A DNA stretch of 42,175 bases from the IMG/VR virus record IMGVR_UViG_3300047666_000695, positions 1 to 42,175 of that record; one strand, written 5' to 3'. The stretch is from a virus. How positions within the stretch are numbered: the first letter of the stretch is position 1; each line of letters starts with the position of its first letter. The translations under genes were made by a program, and so were the position numbers. The notes under the pieces were generated by a model. The model was not told the origin of the DNA. It ran no database searches and saw only the letters and a program-made list of their open reading frames with translations. Below, piece after piece: positions 36,436 to 42,175 of the stretch.

Positions 36436-36642
36436 ATGGGAAACAACCACCTAGAGCGAAGTTTTCGTTGTCCTGAGTGTTGGCGTGGCTATAATTCCGC
36501 GTCAACTGTCGAGAACCACCGCCGCAAATCGCAAGGCGAATGCATTATCTACAACCCCGGCAAAGCAACCGGAATCGCCACCTTTAGAAAAAAACACGGG
36601 ATTGCCGAACGGCTACCGTTGCCAGAAAGAGAAACACTATGA
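36436..36642 (+). CDS. Small zinc-finger protein (68 aa)
   Basis: Contains FRCPECWRGYNSASTVENHR then KSQGEC: a CxxC, a conserved aromatic spacing, His and a final Cys, that is a C2HC-type finger. The remainder is basic (FRKKHGIAERLPLPE). The ATG at 36436 lies one base after the previous stop. It probably binds DNA or RNA; overlap of 4 bases with the kinase gene. Confidence 0.7.
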   Translation: MGNNHLERSFRCPECWRGYNSASTVENHRRKSQGECIIYNPGKATGIATFRKKHGIAERLPLPERETL

Positions 36643-37220
36643 ACCCGAGTGCAGACATCCGGCAAGAAATTGAAGACGAGGACATACACCACATTGCGCA
36701 ATGTGCAACGAGGGCGCAAAAACTTCTAGTCATTGGCCACGGCAGGCACGGAAAGGATACCGTGTGCGAGATACTGCGCGACGATTACGGGTTTAGCTTT
36801 ATATCGTCGTCACGCTTTGTTTTAGACGAGGCAATCTGGAATGATTGGGGCGCTGCAAGATATGCAGACAAAGAGGCTTGCTATTCAGACAGAGGCAACA
36901 ACCGCGCCCTTTGGTTCAACATGATTGCATCGTATAACACGCCCGACAAAACACGAACCGTTACAGGAATGTTTGCGCAAGGATATAGCATTTATTGCGG
37001 TTTGCGCAGCCGTGATGAGCTTAACGCGACTCGGCACTTGTTCGACAAAATTGTTTGGGTGGATCGGTCATTGCGCCTTCCTTCAGAGGTTGCGTTGAGC
37101 ATGGAATTATCTAAACAAGACGCGACACACATCTTAGACAACAACGGGTCATTGCAAGACTTGCGTCACAGCGTCGCCAAGCTTATGTCCTTAGAGTCAG
37201 AAATCGCGGGGGCTGATTAA
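36639..37220 (+). CDS. Deoxynucleoside monophosphate kinase-like (193 aa)
   Basis: P-loop LLVIGHGRHGKDTVCEILRD (GxxxxGKDT) and FSFISSSRFVLDEAIWND match phage dNMP kinases of the T4 gp1 kind; a later IVWVDRSLRLP fits the base-binding or LID area. It would phosphorylate deoxynucleoside monophosphates for phage DNA synthesis. Immediately followed by a DUF7768-like gene. Confidence 0.8.
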   Translation: MNPSADIRQEIEDEDIHHIAQCATRAQKLLVIGHGRHGKDTVCEILRDDYGFSFISSSRFVLDEAIWNDWGAARYADKEACYSDRGNNRALWFNMIASYNTPDKTRTVTGMFAQGYSIYCGLRSRDELNATRHLFDKIVWVDRSLRLPSEVALSMELSKQDATHILDNNGSLQDLRHSVAKLMSLESEIAGAD

Positions 37221-37541
37221 ATGCGCCTAGTAATCCTAGAAAGCCCCTTTGCGGGTGACGAACAATACCACATCGAATACGCGCGCATGTGCGTTCGTGA
37301 CAGCCTAATGCGGGGGGAAGCGCCTATTGCGTCACACCTTCTTTACACGCAGCAAGGCATTCTTGCCGATAGCGACCCTGCAGAACGGCAATGGGGGATT
37401 GACGCAGGTCTGGCTTGGCTTCTGGCCGCCGATGCCAGCGTTGTTTATGCAGACTTAGGCATCAGCGACGGGATGCGGCAAGGCATAAAGTCCGCAAAGG
37501 AAACGGGCCTTACTGTTGAGTATCGGTCTATTGAGGCATAG
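37221..37541 (+). CDS. DUF7768-like (nucleoside 2-deoxyribosyltransferase fold) protein (106 aa)
   Basis: Starts MRLVILESPFAGDEQYHIEYA and has MCVRDSLMRGEAPIASHLLYTQ then DAGLAWLLAADASVVYADLGI and SDGMRQGI, a pattern shared with phage proteins related to DUF4406. Members have a Rossmann-like fold and probably act on nucleotides or their sugars. It directly follows the kinase (TAAATG), so both serve nucleotide metabolism. Last gene of the early block. Confidence 0.8.
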   Translation: MRLVILESPFAGDEQYHIEYARMCVRDSLMRGEAPIASHLLYTQQGILADSDPAERQWGIDAGLAWLLAADASVVYADLGISDGMRQGIKSAKETGLTVEYRSIEA

Positions 37542-37565
37542 GCGCACCCATAAAACCCACACAAC

Positions 37566-37601
37566 AAAGGCCGCAACCCATAACAATGTAGCGGCCTTTT
37601 T
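37566..37601. terminator. Bidirectional terminator between early block and minus operon
   Basis: Arms AAAGGCCGC (37566..37574) and GCGGCCTTT (37591..37599) pair perfectly around 16 bases, with TTTTT on the plus side and AAA on the other. Placed between convergent genes. Confidence 0.9.
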
Positions 37602-37606
37602 CATTG

Positions 37607-38845
37607 CTAAAACCAAACAGTAAACCGCCCGTCTTGCCCGTCGAATGGGTGATGAACAAAGCACTCAACAGCTTGGCGGTTTACATATCCATTCCGATCA
37701 TGCCAGCCATCAGGTGGCGACATACTGCGGACATATTCAATCTGCACATTATCGCCTTCCATTGATCGCGCGGCATTGTGCATCATTGTCATGCCGATGT
37801 GATCTTTCTCGCGCTTGTGAGACATGACCCCAGCCTGCTTGCGGATCTTATGGTGCAGGTGATGAACGTACCAATAACGATGCGTGCAATCCGAAATATG
37901 CGCCCGCGCCTCTGTCATCATCAGCGGGTAAAGGTCGGCCTCCTTTGCCCCATCGCCATGCGTTACGCCGATCAAGTTGTTTTCAAACCGATAATATTTG
38001 CGGTGTTTTTCTGACAGATTGTATTCCGTCGCGGTAACATCAGGGGCGTTGCGAAACCATGCGCCGACCTCGCGGGCCAAACACCAGCCCATAAGCCAAT
38101 CATGATTTGAGGGGCAGAATATCAGATCAACCGGCGCTGTTAGGCGCGCAAGCTCAATCGCGCCAACATATCCGGCAAATGCGTCCTTATACATTTGGTG
38201 GATTGTGCCGTGCGTGTCTTGCTGAGTACCGCTTGTTGTACTTGACCGCGCGTTGTCAACGTGCAAAATATCGTTGCCGATCACAAACAAGATCCGGCCT
38301 ATACCCATACCCGATGCCTTGCGGATCAACTCGCGCGTGCCTTCAACCATTCGCTGCACTGCAATCTCGCGGCTGTACGTGTAGCCTGTCTCTGTTTCAA
38401 CGCACATCTTGCCAACGTGGACGTCTGCCAGGTCGATCACAAGCAGGCATTCGCCCTCTGGTTTTTGTCGGATCTCGTAATTAGGCACGTCAATAGTTTG
38501 CAGATCATCAATTGCGCCGCGTATTGTGTCAAGGAATTTGCTTGTTTCCGCCTCATCAACAGGAGCGGACCATCGCGTTGTCCCTGTTTTGTTGCCAGTC
38601 GTCGGATCGTAATTGTGAATCCATCCGCCCCTAGCCTCGATCCCGTTAAGCCCAGCGCCTTGCATTGCGGATTGCGCACCATCGGATAAGTGCAACCCGC
38701 GCTCTTTGGCTTTTTTGATCCGTGCCGTTAGTGTGTTCGCGTGCAGCCCTAATTCCTTAGCTGCTAGGTGCGTTTTACCATGGTTTCTGTCCAGCGCGTC
38801 AAGCGCTTCGATTGCAAGCTCATTGCTTAGTGGTGGCGTTGGCAT
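37607..38845 (-). CDS. HTH-metallophosphoesterase fusion (412 aa)
   Basis: The N-terminal 60 residues form a helix-turn-helix (LAIEALDALDRNHGKTHLAA, then LGLHANTLTARIKKAKERG), Fis-like. A calcineurin-type phosphoesterase follows: LLVIDLADVHVGK (D-x-H), FVIGNDILHVDN (GND), FCPSNHDWLMG (NHD) and GVTHGDGAKEADL (GDG). The ATG at 38845 follows AAAAGGGC; a longer frame starts upstream. The fusion suggests recruitment to DNA or RNA for phosphodiester cleavage. Substrate unknown. Confidence 0.85.
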   Translation of the reverse strand: MPTPPLSNELAIEALDALDRNHGKTHLAAKELGLHANTLTARIKKAKERGLHLSDGAQSAMQGAGLNGIEARGGWIHNYDPTTGNKTGTTRWSAPVDEAETSKFLDTIRGAIDDLQTIDVPNYEIRQKPEGECLLVIDLADVHVGKMCVETETGYTYSREIAVQRMVEGTRELIRKASGMGIGRILFVIGNDILHVDNARSSTTSGTQQDTHGTIHQMYKDAFAGYVGAIELARLTAPVDLIFCPSNHDWLMGWCLAREVGAWFRNAPDVTATEYNLSEKHRKYYRFENNLIGVTHGDGAKEADLYPLMMTEARAHISDCTHRYWYVHHLHHKIRKQAGVMSHKREKDHIGMTMMHNAARSMEGDNVQIEYVRSMSPPDGWHDRNGYVNRQAVECFVHHPFDGQDGRFTVWF

Positions 38846-38859
38846 GGTTTTTGCCCTTT

Positions 38860-39027
38860 TTAATGATTGGAAGACAGCCTGTCCGAAATACACCGCATAA
38901 ATCGGACATCACTTGCCCCGCTGTCGGGGTCTGGGTCGCTTGCTTCCATTGCTGCAATGAACCGGGCCCTTGCCCGCTTGCCGTATTCTGTTTTGTAAAA
39001 TCTTGCCAGACGCTCGCAGCTATCCAT
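38860..39027 (-). CDS. Small hypothetical protein (55 aa)
   Basis: Found by direct reading. It has one of the best SDs in the window (AAGGAGG, 7 bases before the ATG). The product starts MDSCERLARFYKTEYGKRAR, is charged and helical with an Asp/Pro-rich turn (EASDPDPDSGASD) and ends RFMRCISDRLSSNH. A possible promoter (GTGACG, 17 bp, TACAAT at 39044..39072) lies upstream. It precedes the phosphoesterase. Confidence 0.7.
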   Translation of the reverse strand: MDSCERLARFYKTEYGKRARARFIAAMEASDPDPDSGASDVRFMRCISDRLSSNH

Positions 39028-39039
39028 TTTATTCCTCCT

Positions 39040-39231
39040 TCAAATTGTAGTGTGAGCAGTCGGGATCGTCACATCTGCCCGCCCACCCGCAGATCTACAA
39101 AGGCTGCAGGTAACCGGCTCCCACTGACAATACACAAGATCACATTTAGCATTGTACCAACACTCACCGACGCGGCGAAAATAGAAGACCCAGAACGCCA
39201 TCCATTTTGGTAGCTTGAAACTAACCTTCAT
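39040..39231 (-). CDS. Small Cys- and Trp-rich protein (63 aa)
   Basis: Starts MKVSFKLPKWMAFWVFYFRR; a short hydrophobic stretch followed by several cysteines (GECWYNAKCDLVYCQWEP, then CSLC), which may bind metal. The ATG overlaps the previous stop (ATGA). Function unknown. Confidence 0.6.
   Translation of the reverse strand: MKVSFKLPKWMAFWVFYFRRVGECWYNAKCDLVYCQWEPVTCSLCRSAGGRADVTIPTAHTTI
39044..39072 (-). promoter_or_regulatory. Possible internal promoter before 55-aa gene
   Basis: GTGACG (39067..39072) and TACAAT (39044..39049) are 17 bp apart, the second matching the -10 consensus at 5 of 6. It would serve the 55-aa gene and the phosphoesterase separately from the upstream operon. Confidence 0.4.
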
Positions 39232-39491
39232 ACTTCCGGCTCCCTTGGTGCAAACGGCTTTTTTAACAAGTCATCAAGATTAAAGGCGGGAACCCAAAAC
39301 GACTGACAGGCAGGCCCCATGCACATCACGCCCTTATCTGTCCGCATCCCAAGCCAGCCCTCTGGCATCAATGGCTCGCAAATAATGTCGATTCCTGCAA
39401 GCTCGCCACCCTTACCAAGGGTTGAACAGGTCATGGCTTCTCCTGCCTTTCTAAAGCCAGCATCGCGGGCCAGAGCATCAATTTTATTCAT
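39228..39491 (-). CDS. Hypothetical protein (87 aa)
   Basis: Starts MNKIDALARDAGFRKAGEAM and shows a mixed beta pattern (GIDIICEPLMPEGWLGMRTD, then KGVMCMGPACQSFWVPAFNL). Overlaps both neighbours by 4 bases. SD AAGGAGGGG. No recognised family. Confidence 0.65.
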   Translation of the reverse strand: MNKIDALARDAGFRKAGEAMTCSTLGKGGELAGIDIICEPLMPEGWLGMRTDKGVMCMGPACQSFWVPAFNLDDLLKKPFAPREPEV

Positions 39492-39613
39492 TGCAACCCC
39501 TCCTTGTCGTTAATGTTTCGAATGTCCAAAAAGTTCATTTTCCACATTACCCACGCTCCAAACGAAACAGACAATGGGAGGCCGTTAGTGTAATTCAAAA
39601 AATCCAAAATCAT
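39488..39613 (-). CDS. Microprotein (41 aa)
   Basis: Found by direct reading. MILDFLNYTNGLPLSVSFGA followed by WVMWKMNFLDIRNINDKEGLQ; possibly a short membrane-associated helix. It fits exactly between two genes with ATGA overlaps at both ends, the main evidence that it is real. Confidence 0.55.
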   Translation of the reverse strand: MILDFLNYTNGLPLSVSFGAWVMWKMNFLDIRNINDKEGLQ

Positions 39614-39783
39614 GTACGACCCTCCATTAATGCTACGCTGGCCTTAAGCGCCGCGCCACCGCAACATGCGTCGCAGCAAGGGTTGTCCTCAATGTCCAGC
39701 ATTACTGCCCGCAACCTATCAATCTCGCCGTAAGCCTGAGATAATTGTCCGTCCAACATCTTAACCATTTGCTTAGGTGTCAT
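39610..39783 (-). CDS. Small helical protein with Cys cluster (57 aa)
   Basis: Starts MTPKQMVKMLDGQLSQAYGE and continues as a helix (IDRLRAVMLDIED) with NPCCDACCGGAALKASVALM, a CC-x2-CC cluster that may bind metal. The ATG at 39783 overlaps the previous gene by 11 bases. Function unknown. Confidence 0.6.
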   Translation of the reverse strand: MTPKQMVKMLDGQLSQAYGEIDRLRAVMLDIEDNPCCDACCGGAALKASVALMEGRT

Positions 39784-39937
39784 CAGTATGACCCTCCTTC
39801 GGTGTAGCGTACAGGACATCATTAACGAAGTCCTGATACTGCTTTGCATAACGCGCCTTGCAGTGACATTCCGGTGCAGGCTTTCCGCAGTCCGCAACAC
39901 AGATTCGACCATCGTCAGGATGAGGTGTGAGGCTCAT
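39773..39937 (-). CDS. Small Cys-rich protein (54 aa)
   Basis: Begins MSLTPHPDDGRICVADCGKP, then APECHCKARYAKQYQDFVND. The Cys and His residues (C-x3-C, C-x-C, H) suggest a zinc-binding site. AAGGAGCC is the SD and the ATG overlaps the previous stop as ATGA. Function unknown. Confidence 0.65.
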   Translation of the reverse strand: MSLTPHPDDGRICVADCGKPAPECHCKARYAKQYQDFVNDVLYATPKEGHTDDT

Positions 39938-40110
39938 GCTTCTGGCTCCTTGTCGTTGGCTGTAGGAAATGTCCAAACGGCAATCAGGCAGGCCATGATG
40001 AAGGTTCCGAACTGGTCCCAATTTATCGCCCATCCGAACGCTAGCAAAGTGAAACATTCAGACAAAACCCATGTCACCAGTACAATAATCATCCATCCCC
40101 ATTTCCCCAT
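39934..40110 (-). CDS. Small membrane protein (58 aa)
   Basis: Found by direct reading. Two hydrophobic segments (MIIVLVTWVLSECFTLLAFG and FIMACLIAVWTFP) joined by a short loop. The ATG directly follows the stop of the recombinase-like gene (TAGATG). Holin-like in size, but it is far from the lysis genes; exclusion or signalling roles are equally possible. Confidence 0.6.
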   Translation of the reverse strand: MGKWGWMIIVLVTWVLSECFTLLAFGWAINWDQFGTFIMACLIAVWTFPTANDKEPEA

Positions 40111-40599
40111 CTATTCGCACTCCTTGGCTTTGGGCGCACTGCGCGTCCCAATGTTGTCGTTTAGGGTTGACCGCGTGACCCACGTAAAGCCCGCGTCGTG
40201 AAAGGCCTTGATAGCCGCCTGCCATGTGTACACATCGGGCATATGCCACAGGTCAGAGCCCGCCTTAACCACATCAACAGGGATGCTAGGCCAGCGCGGC
40301 TTAGGACCCGGCTTGCGCGGCTCTGGTGGCGGGCTGGCATCATCGACCAGCGACACAACGGCCCCGTGCGCTTCAATCTTTCGTTTGTTCTCCGCTAGGT
40401 CAAAGCCCTTGCCCAGATCAGCAAGAGACAGCACAAAAACCGCGTCCCCCTCGATCAGCGACATGAGCATGTCTGAAAATTCAGGCCGTACCTTTTTATC
40501 AGTATCGACCCACACGCGCAAACCACCAAACCCGTCAAGGTCAATGTTCGCCTTAGCAAAGTCAATGACCCGCCGATTCATTCCATATCCAATATTCAT
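40111..40599 (-). CDS. Catalytically dead serine-recombinase-like regulator (162 aa)
   Basis: Residues 1 to 88 follow the resolvase N-terminal domain: NIGYGMNRRVIDFAKANIDL, VWVDTDKK, IEGDAVFVLSLADLGKG, and GAVVSLVDD. But the nucleophile Ser (YARVST in resolvases) is absent, and the catalytic D-R-L-G-R is A-D-L-G-K, so it cannot cut DNA. A basic proline linker (EPRKPGPKPRWPS) leads to a C-terminal region resembling a helix-turn-helix (WQAAIKAFHDAG, TWVTRSTLNDNIG). It probably binds DNA, perhaps its own duplicated promoter. First gene of the minus operon, leaderless. Confidence 0.8.
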   Translation of the reverse strand: MNIGYGMNRRVIDFAKANIDLDGFGGLRVWVDTDKKVRPEFSDMLMSLIEGDAVFVLSLADLGKGFDLAENKRKIEAHGAVVSLVDDASPPPEPRKPGPKPRWPSIPVDVVKAGSDLWHMPDVYTWQAAIKAFHDAGFTWVTRSTLNDNIGTRSAPKAKECE

Positions 40600-40605
40600 A
40601 ATGCA

Positions 40606-40634
40606 ACATTACGGCCTTATTATAAACATGTCAA
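40606..40634 (-). promoter_or_regulatory. Promoter of recombinase-like gene (right copy), leaderless
   Basis: TTGACA (40629..40634), 17 bp, TAATGT (40606..40611); ATG begins 6 bases after the -10 box, at 40599. Differs from the left copy at one spacer base. Confidence 0.7.
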
Positions 40635-40677
40635 CGCATAACCCAGCAAATTAAATCACGATTGTTGAAGATTTTTC

Positions 40678-40717
40678 TTGCAGTGCTTTTGATTGTGTGT
40701 TTATGTATTGATAACGG
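40678..40717 (+). promoter_or_regulatory. Candidate promoter of right accessory array
   Basis: Equivalent to 184..223. Candidates TTGCAG with TTATGT and TTGATT with TAACGG; the base change at 40686 (C for T) lies in the spacer of the first. The -10 of the second is 24 bases before the ATG at 40742. Confidence 0.35.
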
Positions 40718-40741
40718 AAGATAAACAAAAGGACCAATCAA

Positions 40742-41020
40742 ATGCGCAACGAAATAAAACTGACAGACGGCCAAATCCTTGAAGCCTTTTTAGCCGCTGG
40801 CCATGACGATCTGGACATGGACGATCTGGTCCTGACACTCGAAACGCTGGAAGGCTTTCGCACATCAGCGACGACATGGGCCGAATGCAAGAGCGTCAGC
40901 AATGAGACTTATGCCACTTTTGCAGCAGTCGAATTTGACGGAGTGCAGGTCAACCCCGGGCAGAAGCGCCACGCTCTTACTGTCATTGATTTTGGCGCTG
41001 TTCGCGCATCCTACAAATAA
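40742..41020 (+). CDS. Accessory array protein R1 (92 aa)
   Basis: First gene of the right array, behind AAAGGACCAATCAA. Starts MRNEIKLTDGQILEAFLAAG with a helical acidic part (DDLDMDDLVLTLETLEGF), then beta strands (YATFAAVEFDGVQVNPGQKR, HALTVIDFGAVR). It occupies the place that L1 has in the left array but shares no sequence with it. Function unknown. Confidence 0.65.
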   Translation: MRNEIKLTDGQILEAFLAAGHDDLDMDDLVLTLETLEGFRTSATTWAECKSVSNETYATFAAVEFDGVQVNPGQKRHALTVIDFGAVRASYK

Positions 41021-41031
41021 GGACCGAACAG

Positions 41032-41493
41032 ATGCGCGAAGGCGATATATATAGCTGGCACTGGGCAGACAGGGAGAAACACGCAGACAGCGCGAATTTC
41101 CGCAACTATCACTGCAAGTCGCGGATTGCTGAATATGACGGGAAGTCCCTGACAGACACGTTCTGGGTGTCCAGAACAGACGGATCATGGCTCAACCCTG
41201 ACGACGTTTTTCTAACCTTGTTGGGCAATAAAAATGACATGACTGTTTTGACTGACAGACCTGAATTTTACCGCCATGAAGACTTAGTTAGCATGAAGCA
41301 CTCCAACAATTCAGGCGCGCCGATTTACCTAAAGGCAGAGGCAAAAAGAAACGCCGAAGTAATGCGCGACCTGCTGCGTAGAAAACAGGAAGAAAAACGC
41401 TACGCAATACGGAGCGCAACACAAGATTTGGAGCGCCTAGCCGTGGCTGAACGTGACATCGAAAATGGCGCAATCGAAAAACTATATTTTTAA
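41032..41493 (+). CDS. Accessory array protein R2 (153 aa)
   Basis: The longest array gene, behind AAGGACCGAACAG. The N-terminus is aromatic and beta-rich (MREGDIYSWHWADREKHADS, then YHCKSRIAEYDGKSLTDTFW), the C-terminal half a long charged helix (KAEAKRNAEVMRDLLRRKQE) that may be a coiled coil. No known family. Confidence 0.65.
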   Translation: MREGDIYSWHWADREKHADSANFRNYHCKSRIAEYDGKSLTDTFWVSRTDGSWLNPDDVFLTLLGNKNDMTVLTDRPEFYRHEDLVSMKHSNNSGAPIYLKAEAKRNAEVMRDLLRRKQEEKRYAIRSATQDLERLAVAERDIENGAIEKLYF

Positions 41494-41511
41494 CCAAAGA
41501 TTAGGACCGTC

Positions 41512-41640
41512 ATGCGCTGGATTATCAAATACTGCCAGCGATGCGGCGGCGCAAAGGTTGTCGCCCGTCGCGGTAGCCCAATCAAATATGTAACCTGTCC
41601 GCGCTGCTCTGGCAGTGGCGGCAAAACCGAACAAAGATAA
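41512..41640 (+). CDS. Zinc-ribbon microprotein (42 aa)
   Basis: Found by direct reading. Two CxxC pairs in DnaJ-like style, YCQRCGGAKVVARRGSP and TCPRCSGSGGKTEQR, almost the whole protein. Behind TTAGGACCGTC. Such stand-alone ribbons often bind RNA, DNA or RNA polymerase; the target is unknown. Confidence 0.7.
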   Translation: MRWIIKYCQRCGGAKVVARRGSPIKYVTCPRCSGSGGKTEQR

Positions 41641-41651
41641 GGACACTCAAC

Positions 41652-41903
41652 ATGGACGAAGAACAGCAGATGCAAGAGGCAGTACGTCAAGATCAAGCTC
41701 CGCGCACTGAGCGGATTGAGGTGGCTGCAACGCAAATAGTCATTGATCGGCAGTCGTTGCTTGATGTGATCCGCGCCCTTGATGTTGGGGCGAAGGTTGC
41801 TGACCTGCCTGCGTCGATGGATCGGCTGCGTGAGCCGTTTTTTTTGGATGAATTTTCAAGCGGTAAAGCCCGTTCTGACTTCTCAATGAACACATACGCA
41901 TAG
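41652..41903 (+). CDS. Accessory array protein R4 (83 aa)
   Basis: Behind AAGGACACTCAAC. Acidic N-terminus (MDEEQQMQEAVRQDQAPRTE), then IEVAATQIVIDRQSLLDVIR and a loop rich in Ala and Asp, ending SFSMNTYA-like in hydrophilic residues (SGKARSDFSMNTYA). No recognised family. Confidence 0.6.
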   Translation: MDEEQQMQEAVRQDQAPRTERIEVAATQIVIDRQSLLDVIRALDVGAKVADLPASMDRLREPFFLDEFSSGKARSDFSMNTYA

Positions 41904-41916
41904 AAGGACCAAGAAC

Positions 41917-42108
41917 ATGACAGCATGGTCAATGAATTGGAACGACTTAACCAATGAAGAACGCAGCCAGATAGTTGCGAAGGCTGAATACAGCAGTTGC
42001 CCATGTTGCGGCGACTCTGGCCAAACGGCGCTAGATGTTTTCAATGAGGTTGTTTTGGTAATCCAGCAGCGCGACAAAAGAGAAATCAACGCCACACTAA
42101 TGGCGTAG
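41917..42108 (+). CDS. Accessory array protein R5 (63 aa)
   Basis: Behind GAAGGACCAAGAAC. Starts MTAWSMNWNDLTNEERSQIV, has one CxxC site (SSCPCCGDSG), and a helical end (VFNEVVLVIQQRDKREINAT). Function unknown. Confidence 0.6.
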   Translation: MTAWSMNWNDLTNEERSQIVAKAEYSSCPCCGDSGQTALDVFNEVVLVIQQRDKREINATLMA

Positions 42109-42126
42109 CAAACAAGGACCGATGAT

Positions 42127-42175
42127 ATGGCGAACCGGATCAAAGACGCGCTAGATGCCGCCGCTGCCATTGCCG
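42127..42175 (+). CDS. Accessory array protein R6, cut by window end
   Basis: Only the first 16 codons are present (MANRIKDALDAAAAIA). The ATG follows AAGGACCGATGAT, the same sequence as before the gene at 880, so the right array continues beyond the window. Confidence 0.6.
   Translation, partial: MANRIKDALDAAAAIA

Larger units (their letters stand above)
40495..40727. repeat. Right copy of 233-bp direct repeat
   Basis: See the copy at 1..233. It covers the first 35 codons of the recombinase-like gene, both divergent promoters, and stops just before the AAAGGACC ribosome-binding site of the first right-array gene. No target-site duplication or transposon end is visible at the borders. Confidence 0.97.

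Noticed and set aside
40111-40599. Recombinase-like gene considered as an integrase or invertase with the 233-bp repeats as crossover sites
   Set aside because: The catalytic serine and arginines are absent, and the repeats are long direct copies including coding sequence, not short crossover sites; no inverted sites were seen.
40495-40727. 233-bp repeat considered as phage terminal redundancy
   Set aside because: The right copy is not at the end (1.4 kb of different genes follow) and the copies differ at three positions, unlike exact terminal repeats.

Overview
The window looks like most of the genome of a long-tailed, tailed double-stranded DNA phage (siphovirus type). The host is probably a marine alphaproteobacterium of the Roseobacter/Rhodobacterales kind; this is inferred from gene style and codon use and was not tested. 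There are two convergent gene sets. A minus-strand late block (about 26.8 kb down to 1.87 kb) reads, in transcription order: a DUF7303-like protein, a helix-turn-helix protein, two structured-RNA repeats with small genes, terminase small and large subunits, portal (DUF4055 type), a DNA methyltransferase, a collagen-like protein, a virion protein, minor head protein, scaffold, P22-type coat protein, neck proteins, tail tube, frameshifted tail chaperones, a 1556-residue tape measure, tail tip and fibre proteins, and a lysis cassette (amidase, holin, spanin pair).

A plus-strand early block (27.2 to 37.5 kb) carries a probable ribbon-helix-helix regulator, a TOPRIM primase-helicase, an adenine methyltransferase, an SF2 helicase with a zinc ribbon, a VRR-NUC nuclease, a recombination set (coiled-coil protein, YqaJ exonuclease, OB-like protein with an SSB-like acidic tail) and a dNMP kinase. 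The 443-bp region between the blocks holds CT, AT and CA simple-sequence tracts and a perfect palindrome, and is the best candidate for an origin and switch region. No integrase was found.

A second minus-strand operon (40.6 down to 37.6 kb) starts with a serine-recombinase-like protein that lacks the catalytic serine and arginines. It continues through a chain of start/stop-coupled microproteins and ends with an HTH-metallophosphoesterase. Divergent from it runs a plus-strand array of very small accessory genes, each with the same AGGAC ribosome-binding motif. The recombinase-like N-terminus plus the divergent promoter region (233 bp, 230 identical) occurs at both ends of the window, each copy followed by a different accessory array. 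This is either a real duplication or two population variants of one hypervariable locus joined by assembly.

Main points outside routine annotation: the end repeat with alternative gene arrays; the dead recombinase with a leaderless promoter; two copies of a structured, partly tRNA-like RNA in the late leader; a phage promoter family (TTGnnn, 17 bp, TAnGGT) placed 24 to 28 bases before start codons; a moron-like unit with its own promoter and terminator between head genes; and a GGGAAAC slippery site making the tail chaperone fusion. Several genes under 60 codons were found by reading the sequence directly.
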